Shown here one piece after another: positions 1-13,106 of a DNA stretch of 64,000 nucleotides; within the stretch, counting starts at the first letter, position 1, and every line of letters starts with the position of its first letter. Below the pieces are notes generated by a model. It did not search any database, was not told the origin of the DNA, and saw nothing but the letters and a program-made list of their open reading frames with translations. This stretch comes from Anabas testudineus. Lineage: Eukaryota > Chordata > Actinopteri > Anabantiformes > Anabantidae. The translations under genes were made by a program, and so were the position numbers. The stretch is from positions 13,009,836 through 13,073,835 of the forward strand of contig NC_046620.1 of NCBI RefSeq assembly GCF_900324465.2. The letters are read 5' to 3'.

Positions 1-1392
1 TATTTTATATTGACTGTGTCTGTTTTCTCTGTGTCATGTGCTACTGTGCTGCTAAAAAAAATAATTGCCTCCTGGGGTCAAAAAAGCTATTGATTAATTG
101 ATTGATAATAACATACTGTATTTTAGTCATTTTTTAGGCTTTACAGATTGTACAGACTTTATTTGGAGATGTCGGACTCCCAAAAAACTTGAAGTTAAAC
201 TTGAAGTAAAATTTAAATTCCACTTAACATAATGGTTAAAACAAAAAAGATACTTTACATTATATTCAAAATATATTAGTTGTGGGTTGTCTTGTTGTTT
301 AGCAGAAGGAGAAGATTTGAGCAATACACAGCAATACACCTGAAATATCTGTCGACAGCCGAACATCTGTATTACTCTCCAGTAGAGTAAGAGTCATTAG
401 GGCATGTCCACACACCTCCTGCTTTCTATCTCCCTCTCACTCACACACAGGATCAGACAGCTCCTTTCATCATTTGATCACAAGACTGTGTGTGTGCTTG
501 TTCATGTCTTTCTGTCTATAGACTTTTATGTGTTGCTGAGATATAAGTGTGAATGCATTATCAGTGATCTATGTTAAGGCTCCATTAAGTTCAAAGTAAA
601 AATACAGATTCTAAATGATCAAGTATTGATTAGTGCACTGTTTGCACTTTATAATAACCTTGGCTACCGCTTTCAAACAACAAAACAGTAACTGAAAGAC
701 AGCTATGCATAGAGAGGCCAATGTGTCACTTGTGATTGCTGCTCAGTCCCCCTGGCTGCGACACAGACTGCAGCAAGCAGCTGGAGGAGAGACATTGCTG
801 CTTTATCTCTGCTCCTGCCCCTGCTGTCCTCCTTTGATCTCCCGCTCTCCTCTCATTTTTTGCACCTCTCCTCAGGCTGTTTCTCATTGTGCTCCTTTGT
901 CCATCTGGAACTCTGTTCCCGTTGTCACTGCAGATGTCTGTGTGTGCATGCATGCAGGAGTCACAGATCAAGTTGCTGTTACCTTTTGGGGCAGGAGGTT
1001 ATTTAGTATCAGCCCATATTGATATTCTTCATACAATGCAATTTTATTTTAAAGGCAGGAAATGCAATATGAGAGTGTGTGTATGCTGCCTTTGCCTTCA
1101 GGTTGGAGGAAAGTTTAAGTTTGGGGGGATCTGGACACTAGACCCTGATTCACAGTGGATTTTTGAGAAAAATGTTATAATGATATATCTTATAGCTAAG
1201 TATGTAGCTCAGATGTATGTATAAACTGATTTGTATTTTTAAGAAATACATTACATAAAAAAAAAAATTTGCTATGGTCCCAGAAATGTGTATGTATTGA
1301 GTTAGACAAATTACAGGAGAAGTAAACTTATTAATCTTCACTTTGTAAAGTGCATCAAACACATTTTCACAGCCCTCTCTCTTTGCCCTCAG
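1..1392. other. Non-coding stretch upstream of the first supported rapgef5 exon
   Basis: I see no supportable exon here. The short open frames have no recognisable protein similarity and no convincing pair of splice sites. The stretch probably represents intron or 5' sequence of rapgef5, because a candidate upstream exon begins at 1393 and the main exons follow on the same strand. Confidence 0.4.
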
Positions 1393-1538
1393 GAGGCGGT
1401 GGGGAGGGTTTGTCTAAAGGAGAGAGGACGGGACGTGTTGGTGTTGCAGAGAGTGACATCATCAGTGACGTCGCCATCAGACCGGCCCTCACCTACATCG
1501 TCAGGGGGTGGGTCCAGAGAAGAGGATTGCGACAAGAG
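1393..1538 (+). CDS. rapgef5: Candidate upstream coding exon of a long rapgef5 isoform
   Basis: A pyrimidine-rich tract ending in CAG precedes 1393 and GAG|GTCAGT follows 1538. Between them a frame stays open for 48 codons and contains IRPALTYIVRGWVQRRGLRQ, which reads like folded protein rather than repeat. The exon ends on a codon boundary. A possible next exon lies at 1809-1855 (CAG|CTGAAAGGG to AGA|GTACGT), but its phase does not fit the following certain exon, so at least one exon or border is missing. In mammals a longer RAPGEF5 form carries a DEP region upstream of the REM domain; assigning this exon to that region is inference. Confidence 0.4.
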
Positions 1539-1652
1539 GTCAGTACCTCCTACATAATAAGAGCCCTCCAAAGCAATGCTAGCAAGAAACACATAATCAT
1601 GGTACTCCTCCCTGTCTTCTAGTTTTTTGCATTGGGAACTTGGGTAACAGGC

Positions 1653-1654
<2 letters not shown>

Positions 1655-1708
<54 letters not shown>
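1655..1708. repeat. (TG)n microsatellite
   Basis: About 25 uninterrupted TG dinucleotides lie in a rapgef5 intron. The short open frame across it (poly Cys-Val) is an artefact of the repeat. Confidence 0.95.
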
Positions 1709-1709
<1 letters not shown>

Positions 1710-2220
1710 TGTGTCTATCTGCTTGTATTTTTTTTTCTTTGTCTAAGATAATGTATGCTTTAGCTTCTGGCACAGAGTGGGAAGAAAGAATGGCTTTTTT
1801 GTTTTCAGCTGAAAGGGAAAAAAGATGACACCAAGACTTTCTTTTACAAATCAGAGTACGTCTTTAGGATCATATGTGTTTGTGTGGAAGTGTATTTCCT
1901 CAAAGTTGATCTCTTTGTGCAGTGTCTGTGGTTGTGTGTGTTCCAGTCAGTATGTGCCAAGACCTAAGGCACAATGCAGGGAGTGTCAGTGACAGGCAGG
2001 TTAAGTGGGTGTGTGTATTTGTGTGTGTACAGTGCACAGCATCGTCAGTAGCAATCAGTTCCCTCACAGTGCTACTGTAGGAGCTGTCACAGAGAGGGTT
2101 TTAATCTCTGGAGCTCTTCGCTGACAGGGGCAGACAGCAAGGCAGTTAAACCTGCAGGAGAACACCCTTCCTGGGTATGCAAAGCTTAGATGAGGGCTGA
2201 TACTCTGGACGTCTTCAGTA

Positions 2221-5076
2221 ATGAAGATGACCACCGAGCTAGCCACACTTGCAGAAGCAGAGGAGGACATAGATGATGAAGATGATGAGGATGAGGAGGA
2301 GGAGGAGGAGGAGGAAGGGGAGCATAGCAATCATGGCGAAAATACAAGCGGCTCAGAAATCAGTACATTTGACGTTCCCCATTTTCGCTACATCGATGAT
2401 GAAGATGTGGAGGAGAATAAGAAAGGAGCGGATCATACTTGGTACTCATTTTCTACTAAGGATGACAGTTTTAATTCATCATCTTACAGATATGTGGTGG
2501 TGTCGGGAACGCCGCTCAAGATCCTGGAGCACCTACTAAGTGACCTGCGGTTGGACGACCAAAGAGGGGCTCCAGAGAGCAGGGAGAGCGGTAAGTTTAG
2601 AGCACATACATGCAAGTAGGAGTGTTTTGTACGCAGATACATGCCAGAAGGCATCCATACCCACAAACGAAGGGACGTTAAATTAAACGAAACATAGAAG
2701 TGAAGCAGCTGAGTTGTGAAGCTAGAGCCAAGATGTTTATCTCTGTTATTTGATCAAATATACATTTAAAACTAAGCATTACATGCTGTTCTTGTTCCAA
2801 GGAATCTTACTTTCAGTGCTGCACAACATGTCACAACACAGCCTAACCTGGAACCATACTCTGTCTCTTTCAATTTCTCCCAAAGTGGGTTCACGCCCGG
2901 GAGGTATGCGTTTTCCTTCGATTGCACTGTCTGTGTGAGGTGTGTGACTACATGAGTCAGACACCTCAGCCCTCATACATCCAGGTGCATGTGCATATTC
3001 ATTCAGCCATGTCATTGCCTGTAAATATGTGAAACATTCAAGAGGTTAAATGCTGTAATGAGTTTGTGAAATGATTCCCTCTGGGGTTCTGCAGGCACTT
3101 CTGCTGCAAACGATTTCAGTGGGCTGTTAACTGCCATGCCTGATTTTCACAGTCCTCAAGTCCACTTCACAGCTGCTGGGTTCTGTGACAGTCCAGAAGT
3201 CATTGTACTACTTATTTCAATTGAGTTTTATTTGTATAATGCTAAATCACAACAGAGGTCATCCCAAATCACTATACATTGTAAGGTTTAAGACCTTACA
3301 AAATATAACTATATACAGAATATCCACACACCCCACTGCTTTAAAACTATTGATAAATAGTAGGTTAAATAGCAGTGTAGTAATTTTTTGGAACTTATAG
3401 GGTTTCTCTCTCTCTCTCTCTTCCCCACTTGAGCAAGCACTAGCCGACAGTGGAGAGGAAAAAACTACTAAATTGCTGTTCAACCTACTATTTGTCATTG
3501 GTTTTAAAGCAGTGGGGTTTGAACAAAGTAGAGCTGCAACTTGTTTTTCGTTTATGATTATTACCAACTACTCAAGTAATCAATCATGAAGTTGATTAAA
3601 CTGGTTAAGATTTTGGTTACATGTTTGTTTTTTTTCTTTCAATTGCAAAGTTGTTCCATTTGCAACAAAAAAAAAAAGCAGGGCTAGGTAAGATGGAGAA
3701 CTGCAGCATCACCAGCTTAAGTCTGGCAGCAACCTTAGTTCCATCTTTGTGGGTGTGTGTGGATATGAGTTGATGTTCTATATTTCTAATGTCAGAATAT
3801 CATTCCCACGCAGATCACAAGAAAAAAAAAAACTGAAAAAAAAAAATCTGCCTGTATATTACCCTGTTCTTATCTGTTTGCATCGTTTCAATACAAGGCG
3901 TCTTTATGTATCAGCTCCTCTGCACCACCAGTTCCCAGCTGTCCACAGGGAGCCATCTCACTGAATTGCAGGAAGAAAACGAAGAAAGAGGGAGAGATGA
4001 ATGTAGGGAGGGAGAAAACTGAGACGGTCTTTGTGGAGGACGTCGGCCTGATATTTATTCACTTTAAAGGGAAAAGACACTTTTTAAGATTTGAGTTGAT
4101 TTGATTTTATGTGGAGGGAGAAGAAGAAGCATAGATTCAGATCAGGAGAGTCCTGTGCATGTTTTGGCTGTGTTTGTCTCTGTCTTTCAGTTTATGTGCA
4201 CTGAATAAGCATGAGGGTGCTTTTGCACACGCGCATGTGTTTAGGCCCTCTGGGGTGGTGCTGAGCATCAGTGGGCTGTTTGAGCGGGTTTAACTGTGCA
4301 GCATGTTGAACAGGTTCGAACACGCTTCCATAGAGAGAGAGCGATTACCCCAGCCACAACAAAAAACACAGCAGCAGATTACTGCGATTAGTTCAGCACA
4401 CACACACACGCACACAAACACACTCATTTTCTCTCTTTTTCCTTTCTCTCTCACAAGAGATAAACTCCCCAAGGTCAGAACTGAATGAGTTATTCATCAG
4501 GGTGCTGTGTGCATTTGGGTGTGTGTACATTGCTGTGTCTGTGAGTGTATGTGTTTGACTTTGTGCGTGCCAGCAGGCAAACGCAGAGGGCATATGTTGA
4601 AGATGAAAATGGATATTTATCATCACAGAGTGCTGAGAGGGGGTGAGCGTAGGAGGAGAATAGTAGCGGGGGAGAATGTAACCAGCGAGGAGGAGAAAAT
4701 GAAAAATGGGGGAGTAGGGAATCAGGGGGGCAGATGAGGATAGTTTGGGAAGGAGAAAAGCAAATGGAAATCAGGGAAAAGACTGATACTGTAAGATGGC
4801 ACTCTGCAACCACAGGATGGAGAGAAAAGTGTTCCGATAAGAGAAAATGACAGCAAAGTAAATGAGAATGGAGTGATAAGCTCAGTCAAACCTGCCTAAA
4901 AATATTCCTCAAGAAAAGTTGTGTTTTTATTTCTAAAGAGAAGACACTTGTTCAAATATTAATGCTGTGGCCTCTGCTCACTCTTCTATAATTGATTTTC
5001 ATTGCTCTCTGCCCGACAGAGCCATATTCGGGTCACACATTTCCCAGGGAAAGAGTTTCACACACACACACACACA

Positions 5077-5123
<47 letters not shown>

Positions 5124-8100
5124 CCTACTTTCGCGTAGGCCATGTTAATCTACTCTGTTTCAATTTTTAATTTATCACGTGTACTGCCTTACCCTAACCC
5201 TAACCATCACAACTAACTGCCTCACCCTAAACTGTACCCTAACCAAAACCTAATTTTAACCTTAACACTAAAACCTAATCTGAAATTGCTTCTTGCAAAG
5301 ACAAAAAAAAGAAAATAAAAGAATGTCTTCAGTCCAGTTGTAAAAAATTCATCCTGGTCCTCACAATTATAGCCATACAAACACACACACTACAACTTCC
5401 TTACACCACCAACAATGGCTCATTGCCCCTCTGCCATAAGGGCTGTTTATATTCATTTCTTACACATTAAACACCCACTGTGTCTCACACACACACACAC
5501 ACACACACAGACACCCATACTTGTGCCATTTCCTTCGCACATTAACTTGCTCTACTCTGATGAATTTTTTCAGCATTGAAGTTGTTAGATTAAGTGTTCA
5601 TCTGTTAGGGCCATGACGCACCAAGCTGATAGTCGTCTACTGTCAGTGTGAATGTCAGTGAGTGTCTGTCGGTCAAGATTTTGCGGTGTGTCCCGCACTG
5701 TTGCCACTTGATGGACCTCCATCCAGCTGCTTTCCTCAGCCTTTGGTGAGAGAGACCACTCTGAAGAGTCAATGAATAAAAAAAGAGCATGAGAAGAGGA
5801 AAAGACCCGGTTTTCCCAGTGCCATTTACAACTTGTAATCAGAAATGCTCTCGTTTGAGTAGCAATAAACTGAAAATAGGATTCAAATGCTTCTGCTTTC
5901 TCTTTTTGAATCATGAATACAGACTACTGTCACCTGCTGATATAGGGAGTTATTTTTTAGAAAGCAAATTAAGGCGACTCAGTTTGGTCCATCACAGCCC
6001 TTATATAAGTCCCTAAAAACTTCTTACATTCTTCTAAATAAATGCTTTCATCCCTCATGAGTGACCTTTCAACTTCTTCCAAATTCCCCATGCTGTAGTA
6101 CCAAACATTCATCAGACCCACAGAACTTTATTCTGACAGGATACTAAACATCATCATATTGTCACGTTTGATCTGGCGAACCTGTCAGCAAACAGTATTT
6201 ACAGACACGGTGCACCATCAGCATTCAGCTTACCAGCTGTCTACTGCTTGTTGCTGGGCAGGTAGGGTAAAATGGATGTTTACAGCTTTTTCTCTTGAAA
6301 TAGCTGTGCTATGAGAGCAGTGATGATGAATCAAAACGGCAAAGTTGTGGGCAAAAAATACAAAACAAAACAATGAGCTGAAGGATGCTAAATGACCTTG
6401 TATAGCTAATTGTATATCTAGATGGGTTCATCATTATGAGCAACCCCTTTCACATTACACAGTGATTTGATGCTTTGTTGATATTGCAGCTTTTACCTTT
6501 TTGTTCATTCAAGGGAGAATTAAAGGGTAAAAGCCTTGGAAGTGACTGATGATGTTTCCTATGTTTCAGAAATGCTGCTGGATGACTTCCTGTTGACCTA
6601 TCTGGTGTTCATGTCCACCAATGACCTCTGTCAGGCGCTGCTGGGACAATATCCTTACTGCCAAACTAGACAAATCTCAACACTATTACACAGAACACCA
6701 GTCTTTCTGTCTAACCCCAACCTTTATCTAAACCTAAAACTTATTCTAGTCTGTACCATAAAATCAAGTCTTAACCCTTCAACACCCTGAAGGCATTAGG
6801 GTGTTGAAAACCAACCATAGAAAGACATGGACACTCTTTTTCAGCCTCCACACTCTTATTATTGGTTCCTTGACCACTTTCACCTATAGCAGCCCACGCT
6901 GCAGGGGCCAAGAGGAGGGCAAGGATGCTCTCTTCAGGAAACGTAAGGTATTGCAGCTGGTGTCCCACTGGAGCAGGCTTTACAAAGACTTCCTGAAGGA
7001 AGAGGAGCACGTCAGGAGCTTCATGAAGGTACGGCACTACTTGCCTTCATCATCACTTTTTTAAATGTGTCTAGTCACTTTGTCTCTTCTAGATCTTTGA
7101 TTCAATGAGTTTGATCCTATGGTGTACTTTTGTGTGTCACATTTCACGTGTCTGTGTTGTCTTTGTTGGCAAACGTGATTGTCTTTAGTTAAGTCCTACG
7201 TGTGTGAGTCTTCCCTGATCTGTGTTTGAACCTTGTTGATGTTTTTATCCTATACTTCTGACACACCACTAAACCTACTCAAGCCCTTAATCTTAAATGA
7301 TGGACTTTATAAGGAATATATGCAGATATAGAACCAGATCATGAACGTACACATCCACACACTCACCAGTCACTGGTCCCTCCACAACCCCGCGGCACCA
7401 GCGCACTGCGTTGGGTTGTCATGGAAACCAAAGTGCGAGGGTTGGCGTGGATATAATCTCATACGGAGTGCAGGTGATAGTTGCCTAGTAACAGAGGGAT
7501 GAGAGGGGAAGTCTACAATGGGTCAATGACAGCAATAAGCAGGTGTTTGGAAATGTGTGTGAAATTAGATCTTTGGATTTTATTGTGTGCTTGGATCCTT
7601 GTTATTTGTTGCTGTTACTGCCTCCTGATCTTTCATGCTGCTTTTTTAATGCTTTGTGTGCCTAGTCACCTATTTAAGTGCAAGATCCAGATTATGTCTG
7701 ATGTTTATTAATTTAATGTACCCTTTTAATGTTCATGTCATGTAATTTTATTGAGTGGGATCATCCCCATAAACTCATTTGTACAAGATATCATAGTTTA
7801 TCTTCCTTCTTTTTTTTTTGGTTGAATAATAAACACAAAGTTTATGCTCTTACTATAAGGACTTTAGGGGTTAAAAGATTGCTTGATTATTCTCAAATTA
7901 CAAAAACATACTGTATGTTGTCCCTGGTTTTTCATTTTGAAATGTGTCCGTTTTGCCCAGATGTACCTACACTGAAATAATATGACAATCCAACACTTCC
8001 AACACACCTTCTTTTAGCTATAATAATCTGGCACATTAAGATTTTTATGCAGTCTTATAACTGTGTAGATTGTTGTAAAAGGTTGCCAGACATGTTTAAC

Positions 8101-11100
8101 ATGGAGCCAGTAGAACAATGATCCTGGGGAAAAGTACAGTCTGACACTAGCTAGAGGCTAAGGTCTTCAAATATTATTGCTGCAGTCAGCTACCAACCTT
8201 TTGCTGGACCAAACAGTGATATTTTAGCAGAAGATTGATGTTGGTTTTAATATCATGGATCTAAGGTTTTCTTCTCTCTCTGTCCGATAGAACCTGTACA
8301 GGTGTGTTTTAGAAGACCTGTATGAATTTCCTACACTGGAGAAAGACCTCAAGGAGTTTCAGAAGATTCTGCGTCGCAGACAGTAAGTGGAGTTTTCTTT
8401 GCACAAAGACTTTGCATTGCATATCTGTGCCTGTCACTGTAGGTGTGTTTTATTTAAGCATTTTGTTTATTTTCATCCACATGTGCTACCTATCTCACTA
8501 TTGTGTTTGCTTCTTTATTATAGCACTGTGGATGACTGCCCTCCAAACCAAAAGGTAAATCTGAATTAATAGTGCGTAGATACTTCATTTAACTTGCTTT
8601 ACAATGCGTAAGGCACTTGAGAACTATATTTAAGTCTGAAATGCATAACTATATTCACCGAAAAATAAATACAGTATCATGCATTTCCATGTTTCTTTTG
8701 CACTCTTGCTATCAGAGTAAACACACGTATCAGCAGTTAAGTTTGAAGGAAAACAGTTTGCCACTCCGAAGTCCACAGACTGAGACTAGAGACGGTGAGT
8801 AACAGACACAAGCACATGCACTTGTACAGTATAAACTACACACTGTATATAATTATGCATAACAACACTCTGCAAGTGTTAATTTCAGTGTGCTAATGCA
8901 AATTGTTGAAATTCAGTGTGTTCTGTTCTGTGTCTGGTTGAGAACGTGACACCAGCCTGATTCCTCTGTAAATACTTTGGACTATGAGTATTGAAGTATT
9001 TTATTTTAGCAATTTACTGTGAACATTCCCTATGCAACTTTCAGTTATTTGTTGCGTGCATGTGAGCGCCGACTCCTATCTGAGTGTCCACACACACCCG
9101 TCACTAGAAGCCCATGAGCTGCTAAGGATTGTGGGTCTGAAGATGGACAGAGCAGAAGAAGACATGGTGCTTGCTGTAGTCTCACACAGTGGAGGTATAC
9201 ACACAAAGAAACACACGCACAATGCATAGTGAAACAATTAACAAAAGCATTAATTTCCCTCTTGAAAATTCCTCTTATTTTCTTCACCATTGATTCCCAC
9301 TCTTTTTTGTCTGAAAGTAACACGACCTTCACAGTCTGGTCACATGAAGCGTTTCTTCATTGACACTAGCAGTCATTTTCCAAATATCGAATGTTTTGTT
9401 AAATGGTTCTTATCAAGCACTTTAAATTGCATCAAATTATTGTTAATTGTTGTTTTTTCTTACATTTAAATAATCTGTGTTTAGGTTTGGTTGATTTGTA
9501 CGTAGGACCGGTACAGTGGTTTTAGTGATGAATTCTACTCTAGTTCTATAGTGCAGCTCTTTCTATGTTAACTACTTGTTTCTACCATTTAGCCTGTTTT
9601 TTATTCAGTTATTAAATTCCTTTTAGCTAATGTTACTGTAGCAGTTGCTTATCTTTTACCTTTAGTATATTTCTGAAATATGTTTAGACTTATCTGCTTT
9701 ACTATTAAGTTTCCATGCACTCTGAGTAACAACAGTGTTTTGTTGTATGTGCAGGTTTTTGTTTAGTTTAATCTTATTTTAAAAATACATTATCTTCTCT
9801 CTAATCCTTCCTTGTACCTATTGGGAACTGCTAAACTACAACCTAGGGTACAACCACCTGTCTGGAATTGCTGTTCTACATTTTTCAATCTAAATTATCA
9901 TCATCATCATCTGTCTCTCAGCTTCTCTCTCATGTCTGTATATATTTGTCTCTGCAGAGAGGAGGGTGTTACAGCCCAGTGACTGTGTGTATTCCGAGTC
10001 TCTGACCCCACAGGGAAAGCTTGTCGCCTGTCGCAGAGATCTCACAGAGATCTTGGTATGTAAAGGCACTCTTTTGTTTGTGTTCATGTCATTCATTCAG
10101 TCTTTCCATGTGTTTCTTGTGCACTGACAGAGGCGAAAAAAAGCACCTTGCACATTTAAAGCAAACGACAACTTGTCAAATATTTCTCTATTTAGGCATT
10201 CATCCAATATTGTTGGTCGTCTCTGTATTTTCTTCTGGCTAAATCAAGCGTGAAAATTAATATTCTCCATAGTCCCCACCTGATGTATTTTCATGGAGTG
10301 GTGCTTAAGTTGTGTATTCTTGAATAATTTAGCCTAATTGGGAATGGCATTAACAAACAAGTAGTTTATCTACATTAGAAAAAAGGTTCAGCTACTAGGC
10401 AGGTAGCCACATATTCTTTAGTTTAATGTTAATCTCAGTTGTCAGGTGCACAAATGCACAATTGTAGTTAATACGGTGACCTGTAACCAGAGTTGGACAG
10501 GACAATAACCTTGTAAGAATCACCACTCCCTTCTCAGCTTGCAGTCCTGCTTGTATGTCAGCAAAAAGTGCTTACCCTAATGGCTCTGTGCCGTATTGTT
10601 TCTATTGGACAATGTGTTCCCCACCAGCCTTATTGTTCTGGAGTTTATTTTGTACTTTAGGTGAGATAATGTGGCTGTACAGAGTTAGTGTAACCTACCT
10701 TTTCTTTGTATGCACAGCCTCCTTTAACGGACAGTGCTGAGCTCAGCAGGAGGCCAGTGCGACTCTTGGGCATCAACACGTGGGATGTGGCAGCTGCTCT
10801 CACACACCTGGACTGGAGCCTCTTCAAATCCATTCACGAGGTATACTTTCTCTCTCTCTCTGTCAGACACACACACACATATACACATGTATAAATATAT
10901 GTCTAGCTTATAATAAATTCATATTCATGACAGATTTTGCTGGCACATAAGCATTAAAGATGCAAATGCTCTACAAGACTTGTTGGAGCATGAGTACAGA
11001 AAGTCTTCTTGCAGCTGAGTGGCTGTCAGGATGAGCTGATTATTTTGTGAAAGCAGAGAAGCAGAAGACAGATAAAGTGGCACAGGCCACACAGATGTAG

Positions 11101-13106
11101 CCTATGTAAATGTTATTTTCAGATATTATAAACAATATTCTATTTCACAGTATCTGTTTCATGTTATTTAAAATATTTCTCTATGGATTTCTATGTAGAT
11201 TTACAAATGTTGGTTTGACGGAAAGGGGTATACATGTTTAATGTCTTTCACTCATACTGTTTCGTCCTTCCACATGCAGCAGGAGCTGGTGTACTACACC
11301 CTCAGTCGAGCACCTGGTACTGGCCACACAGCAGCGCTCTCAGTCCTGCTCCAGCGCTGCAACGAGGTCCAGCAGTGGGTCATGTCCGAGGTGCTCATGT
11401 GCGTGTCACTCAATAAGAGAGTGCAGCTGCTCAAGAAGTTCATCAAGATTGCTGCTCAGTAAGAACACACACAGACACAGATCATTTACAGATACACATT
11501 TAACTAATGGGTGAACTTAGATTCCACATGCTTGCATGTTTGCAGTTGTAAAGCCCAAAGAAATTTGAACTCCGCGTTTGCCATCATCATGGGTCTTAAC
11601 ACGGCAGCTGTGAGCCGACTCAACCAAACCTGGGAGGTAAGTGTGTGTCTGCATCCACTGCATTACACATTATTTGTATCTTACATCTAATTTGGACCAA
11701 ACACCTTCCTTTCAGAAATGTCCGGGGAAGTTCAAGAAGCTTTTCTCAGAGTTGGAGCTTATCACGGTGAGACAGTGAATAGACACAGATACATGGGAAA
11801 TGTGACAGTTTCTCTTTTAATCGTGTCTTGGAATCTCACCTACTTTTCTTTTTCTCTGTTTTCCTCTTGTCTTCTTCTGTAGGATCCATCTTTAAACCAC
11901 AAAGCCTATAGAGAAGCTTTCAAGAGGATGAAACCTCCCAAGATCCCTTTCATGCCTCTTCTCTTGAAAGGTATTTTCTAACCTCTACACAAACAGAGAA
12001 ACACACACACTGGCACATCAAAACTTCAATGTTTTTGGTAAATGAAACCCTCATATGCGTCTCTACTACCCTTAGATATCACCTTTATCCACGAGGGAAA
12101 TAAGACCTTCCACGACAACTTGGTCAACTTTGAAAAGCTGGTGAGTTGAATCACTTCTGTGATGTTTCTCTGGGTTTGAGCTTGTGTTTCAAAAGGTTTA
12201 AATGTGACTCTCCGCTCCTCTTGTTTTTAAATGTAGGATAATGAAGGCATGTGCTATTGATGATCTTACGTCTTTTGTTGATCTAGACTGTTGTAGTGCT
12301 GAGGCTGTTGTGCTGTATGCGGGGTTTCCTGTAGTATCAGTGTACTTAAAAACAGGTTTATTTTAATGTAAAACAAAAAGCACATGTGTCTGGTTTAATG
12401 ATTAACCAATAATTAAAATAGTTGCAGATTAGTTAGATCGATTAATTGGTTTCAGCTGTATAAGACAATTATGTCCACTAATGCACTAACTGCACATTTT
12501 AACTTATTTTACATCAAATGTATTTTGACAGTTTGAATAAAAATCTGTACAGATGCTGTTTTTTCCTAAATTATTCGATATTTATGGTTTAGTGTTGCAC
12601 TCATATGACCTGTCTTCTTCTAAACCAACAGCATATGATTGCAGACACAGTGAGAATGATTCGCCACTGCCAAAGCGACCAACCAGGTGAGTCTTCATGT
12701 TATTGAATAAGTCTAATTAGTGCAAATGATGATCATTATTGCTTGGGTCTGTTCATTATTAGGTGTCTACCACCATCTGCAGTTGAGTTAGTGTATTGCA
12801 CCTCTGTCTAACTATGTCTCTCCCACTCAGTTTTCTCTTACAGTTTCTAAGCAACCATCTCCAGACTGTCTTTCATTTTTCTTTCAAGCCCATGTACAGA
12901 CTGTGTTTGTACCAAATGTGCGTCCTTGAGTTCAGCTGGAAACACTTCTTCTATGTTTAATAAGTATGTTTTGTGTCTGCCTCTTAGGTAATGAGGTAAT
13001 CGGAGTCGACAGTGCAGAGGTGAGGGCGAGCGTTCACTGGCTGCACATTATCGACAATCAGCAGACGCTTTTTGAACTGTCACACAAACTGGAGCCACGC
13101 GCATAA
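2221..13106 (+). CDS. rapgef5: Rap guanine nucleotide exchange factor 5, 16 coding exons
   Basis: It activates Rap GTPases by GDP/GTP exchange. Exons: 2221-2590, 6570-6648, 6884-7028, 8291-8382, 8524-8554, 8716-8794, 9045-9194, 9958-10055, 10718-10840, 11280-11458, 11546-11636, 11716-11766, 11883-11970, 12076-12140, 12632-12686, 12988-13106 (stop TAA). All phases agree, giving 604 residues against 580 for the short human form. A very acidic N-terminus (residues 15-33) precedes [11 protein letters not shown], then the REM domain from about residue 90 ([33 protein letters not shown]), a Ras-association-like stretch at about 266-345, and the catalytic CDC25 domain at about 355-600 ([37 protein letters not shown]). 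The start is uncertain: ATG 2221 or 2227 would open a short isoform, or a CAG acceptor at 2216-2218 could join upstream exons. Intron 2 is U12-type. RAPGEF4 is excluded because no cAMP-binding domain is seen and the REM sequence fits RAPGEF5. Confidence 0.93.
3220..3525. repeat. Teleost interspersed repeat containing a 62-bp inverted repeat
   Basis: The left part (about 3220-3290) resembles a very common fish interspersed repeat with a TTTATTTGTATAATGC-type motif, and a matching GAGCAAGCACT / GACAGTGGAGAGGAAAAA block lies at about 3431-3463. Arms at 3328-3389 and 3459-3520 are inverted copies of each other with roughly a dozen mismatches. The same peptide-like string (PTALK..NSRLNS) therefore appears in translations of both strands. 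The repeat family cannot be named from sequence alone. Confidence 0.6.
5058..5122. repeat. (CA)n microsatellite
   Basis: About 32 CA units with one CAGA interruption lie inside rapgef5 intron 1. Confidence 0.95.
6649..6883 (+). other. rapgef5: U12-type AT-AC intron of rapgef5
   Basis: The intron starts ATATCCTTA, the minor-spliceosome 5' splice site of the AT-AC class. It ends in CAC, with a perfect U12 branch motif TTCCTTGAC at 6866-6874; the branch A lies 10 nt before the 3' end. Joining 6648 to 6884 restores codons GGA CA|C TAT AGC and gives LLGHYSS, matching the remembered human LLRHYSA in the REM domain. No GT donor in this place gives that reading. Confidence 0.9.
7415..7428. promoter_or_regulatory. 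X-box-like RFX motif in a rapgef5 intron
   Basis: GTTGTCATGGAAAC is close to the RFX-factor X-box (GTTGCCATGGAAAC), with one mismatch to that form. It sits in a small CG-richer patch (about 7385-7445) in intron 3. Whether it is bound is unknown. Confidence 0.35.

Larger units (their letters stand above)
2591..6569. other. rapgef5 intron 1, about 4 kb, repeat-rich
   Basis: The intron lies between donor G|GTAAGT and acceptor TTTCAG|AA. It holds a teleost interspersed repeat with a long hairpin (about 3220-3525), a (CA)n tract at 5058-5122, a second short CA tract near 5488-5509, and a CCCTAA-rich stretch near 5192-5280. No other exon with coding similarity was seen. Confidence 0.7.

Noticed and set aside
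1809-1855. Possible second upstream rapgef5 exon (LKGKKDDTKTFFYKS)
   Set aside because: Splice sites look good, but the phase at its end does not fit the next certain exon, so I mention it only in the entry for 1393-1538.
5192-5280. CCCTAA-rich stretch resembling an internal telomere repeat
   Set aside because: Only two exact tandem CCCTAA units occur; the rest is irregular. This pattern is common in fish introns and is not evidence of a fused chromosome end.
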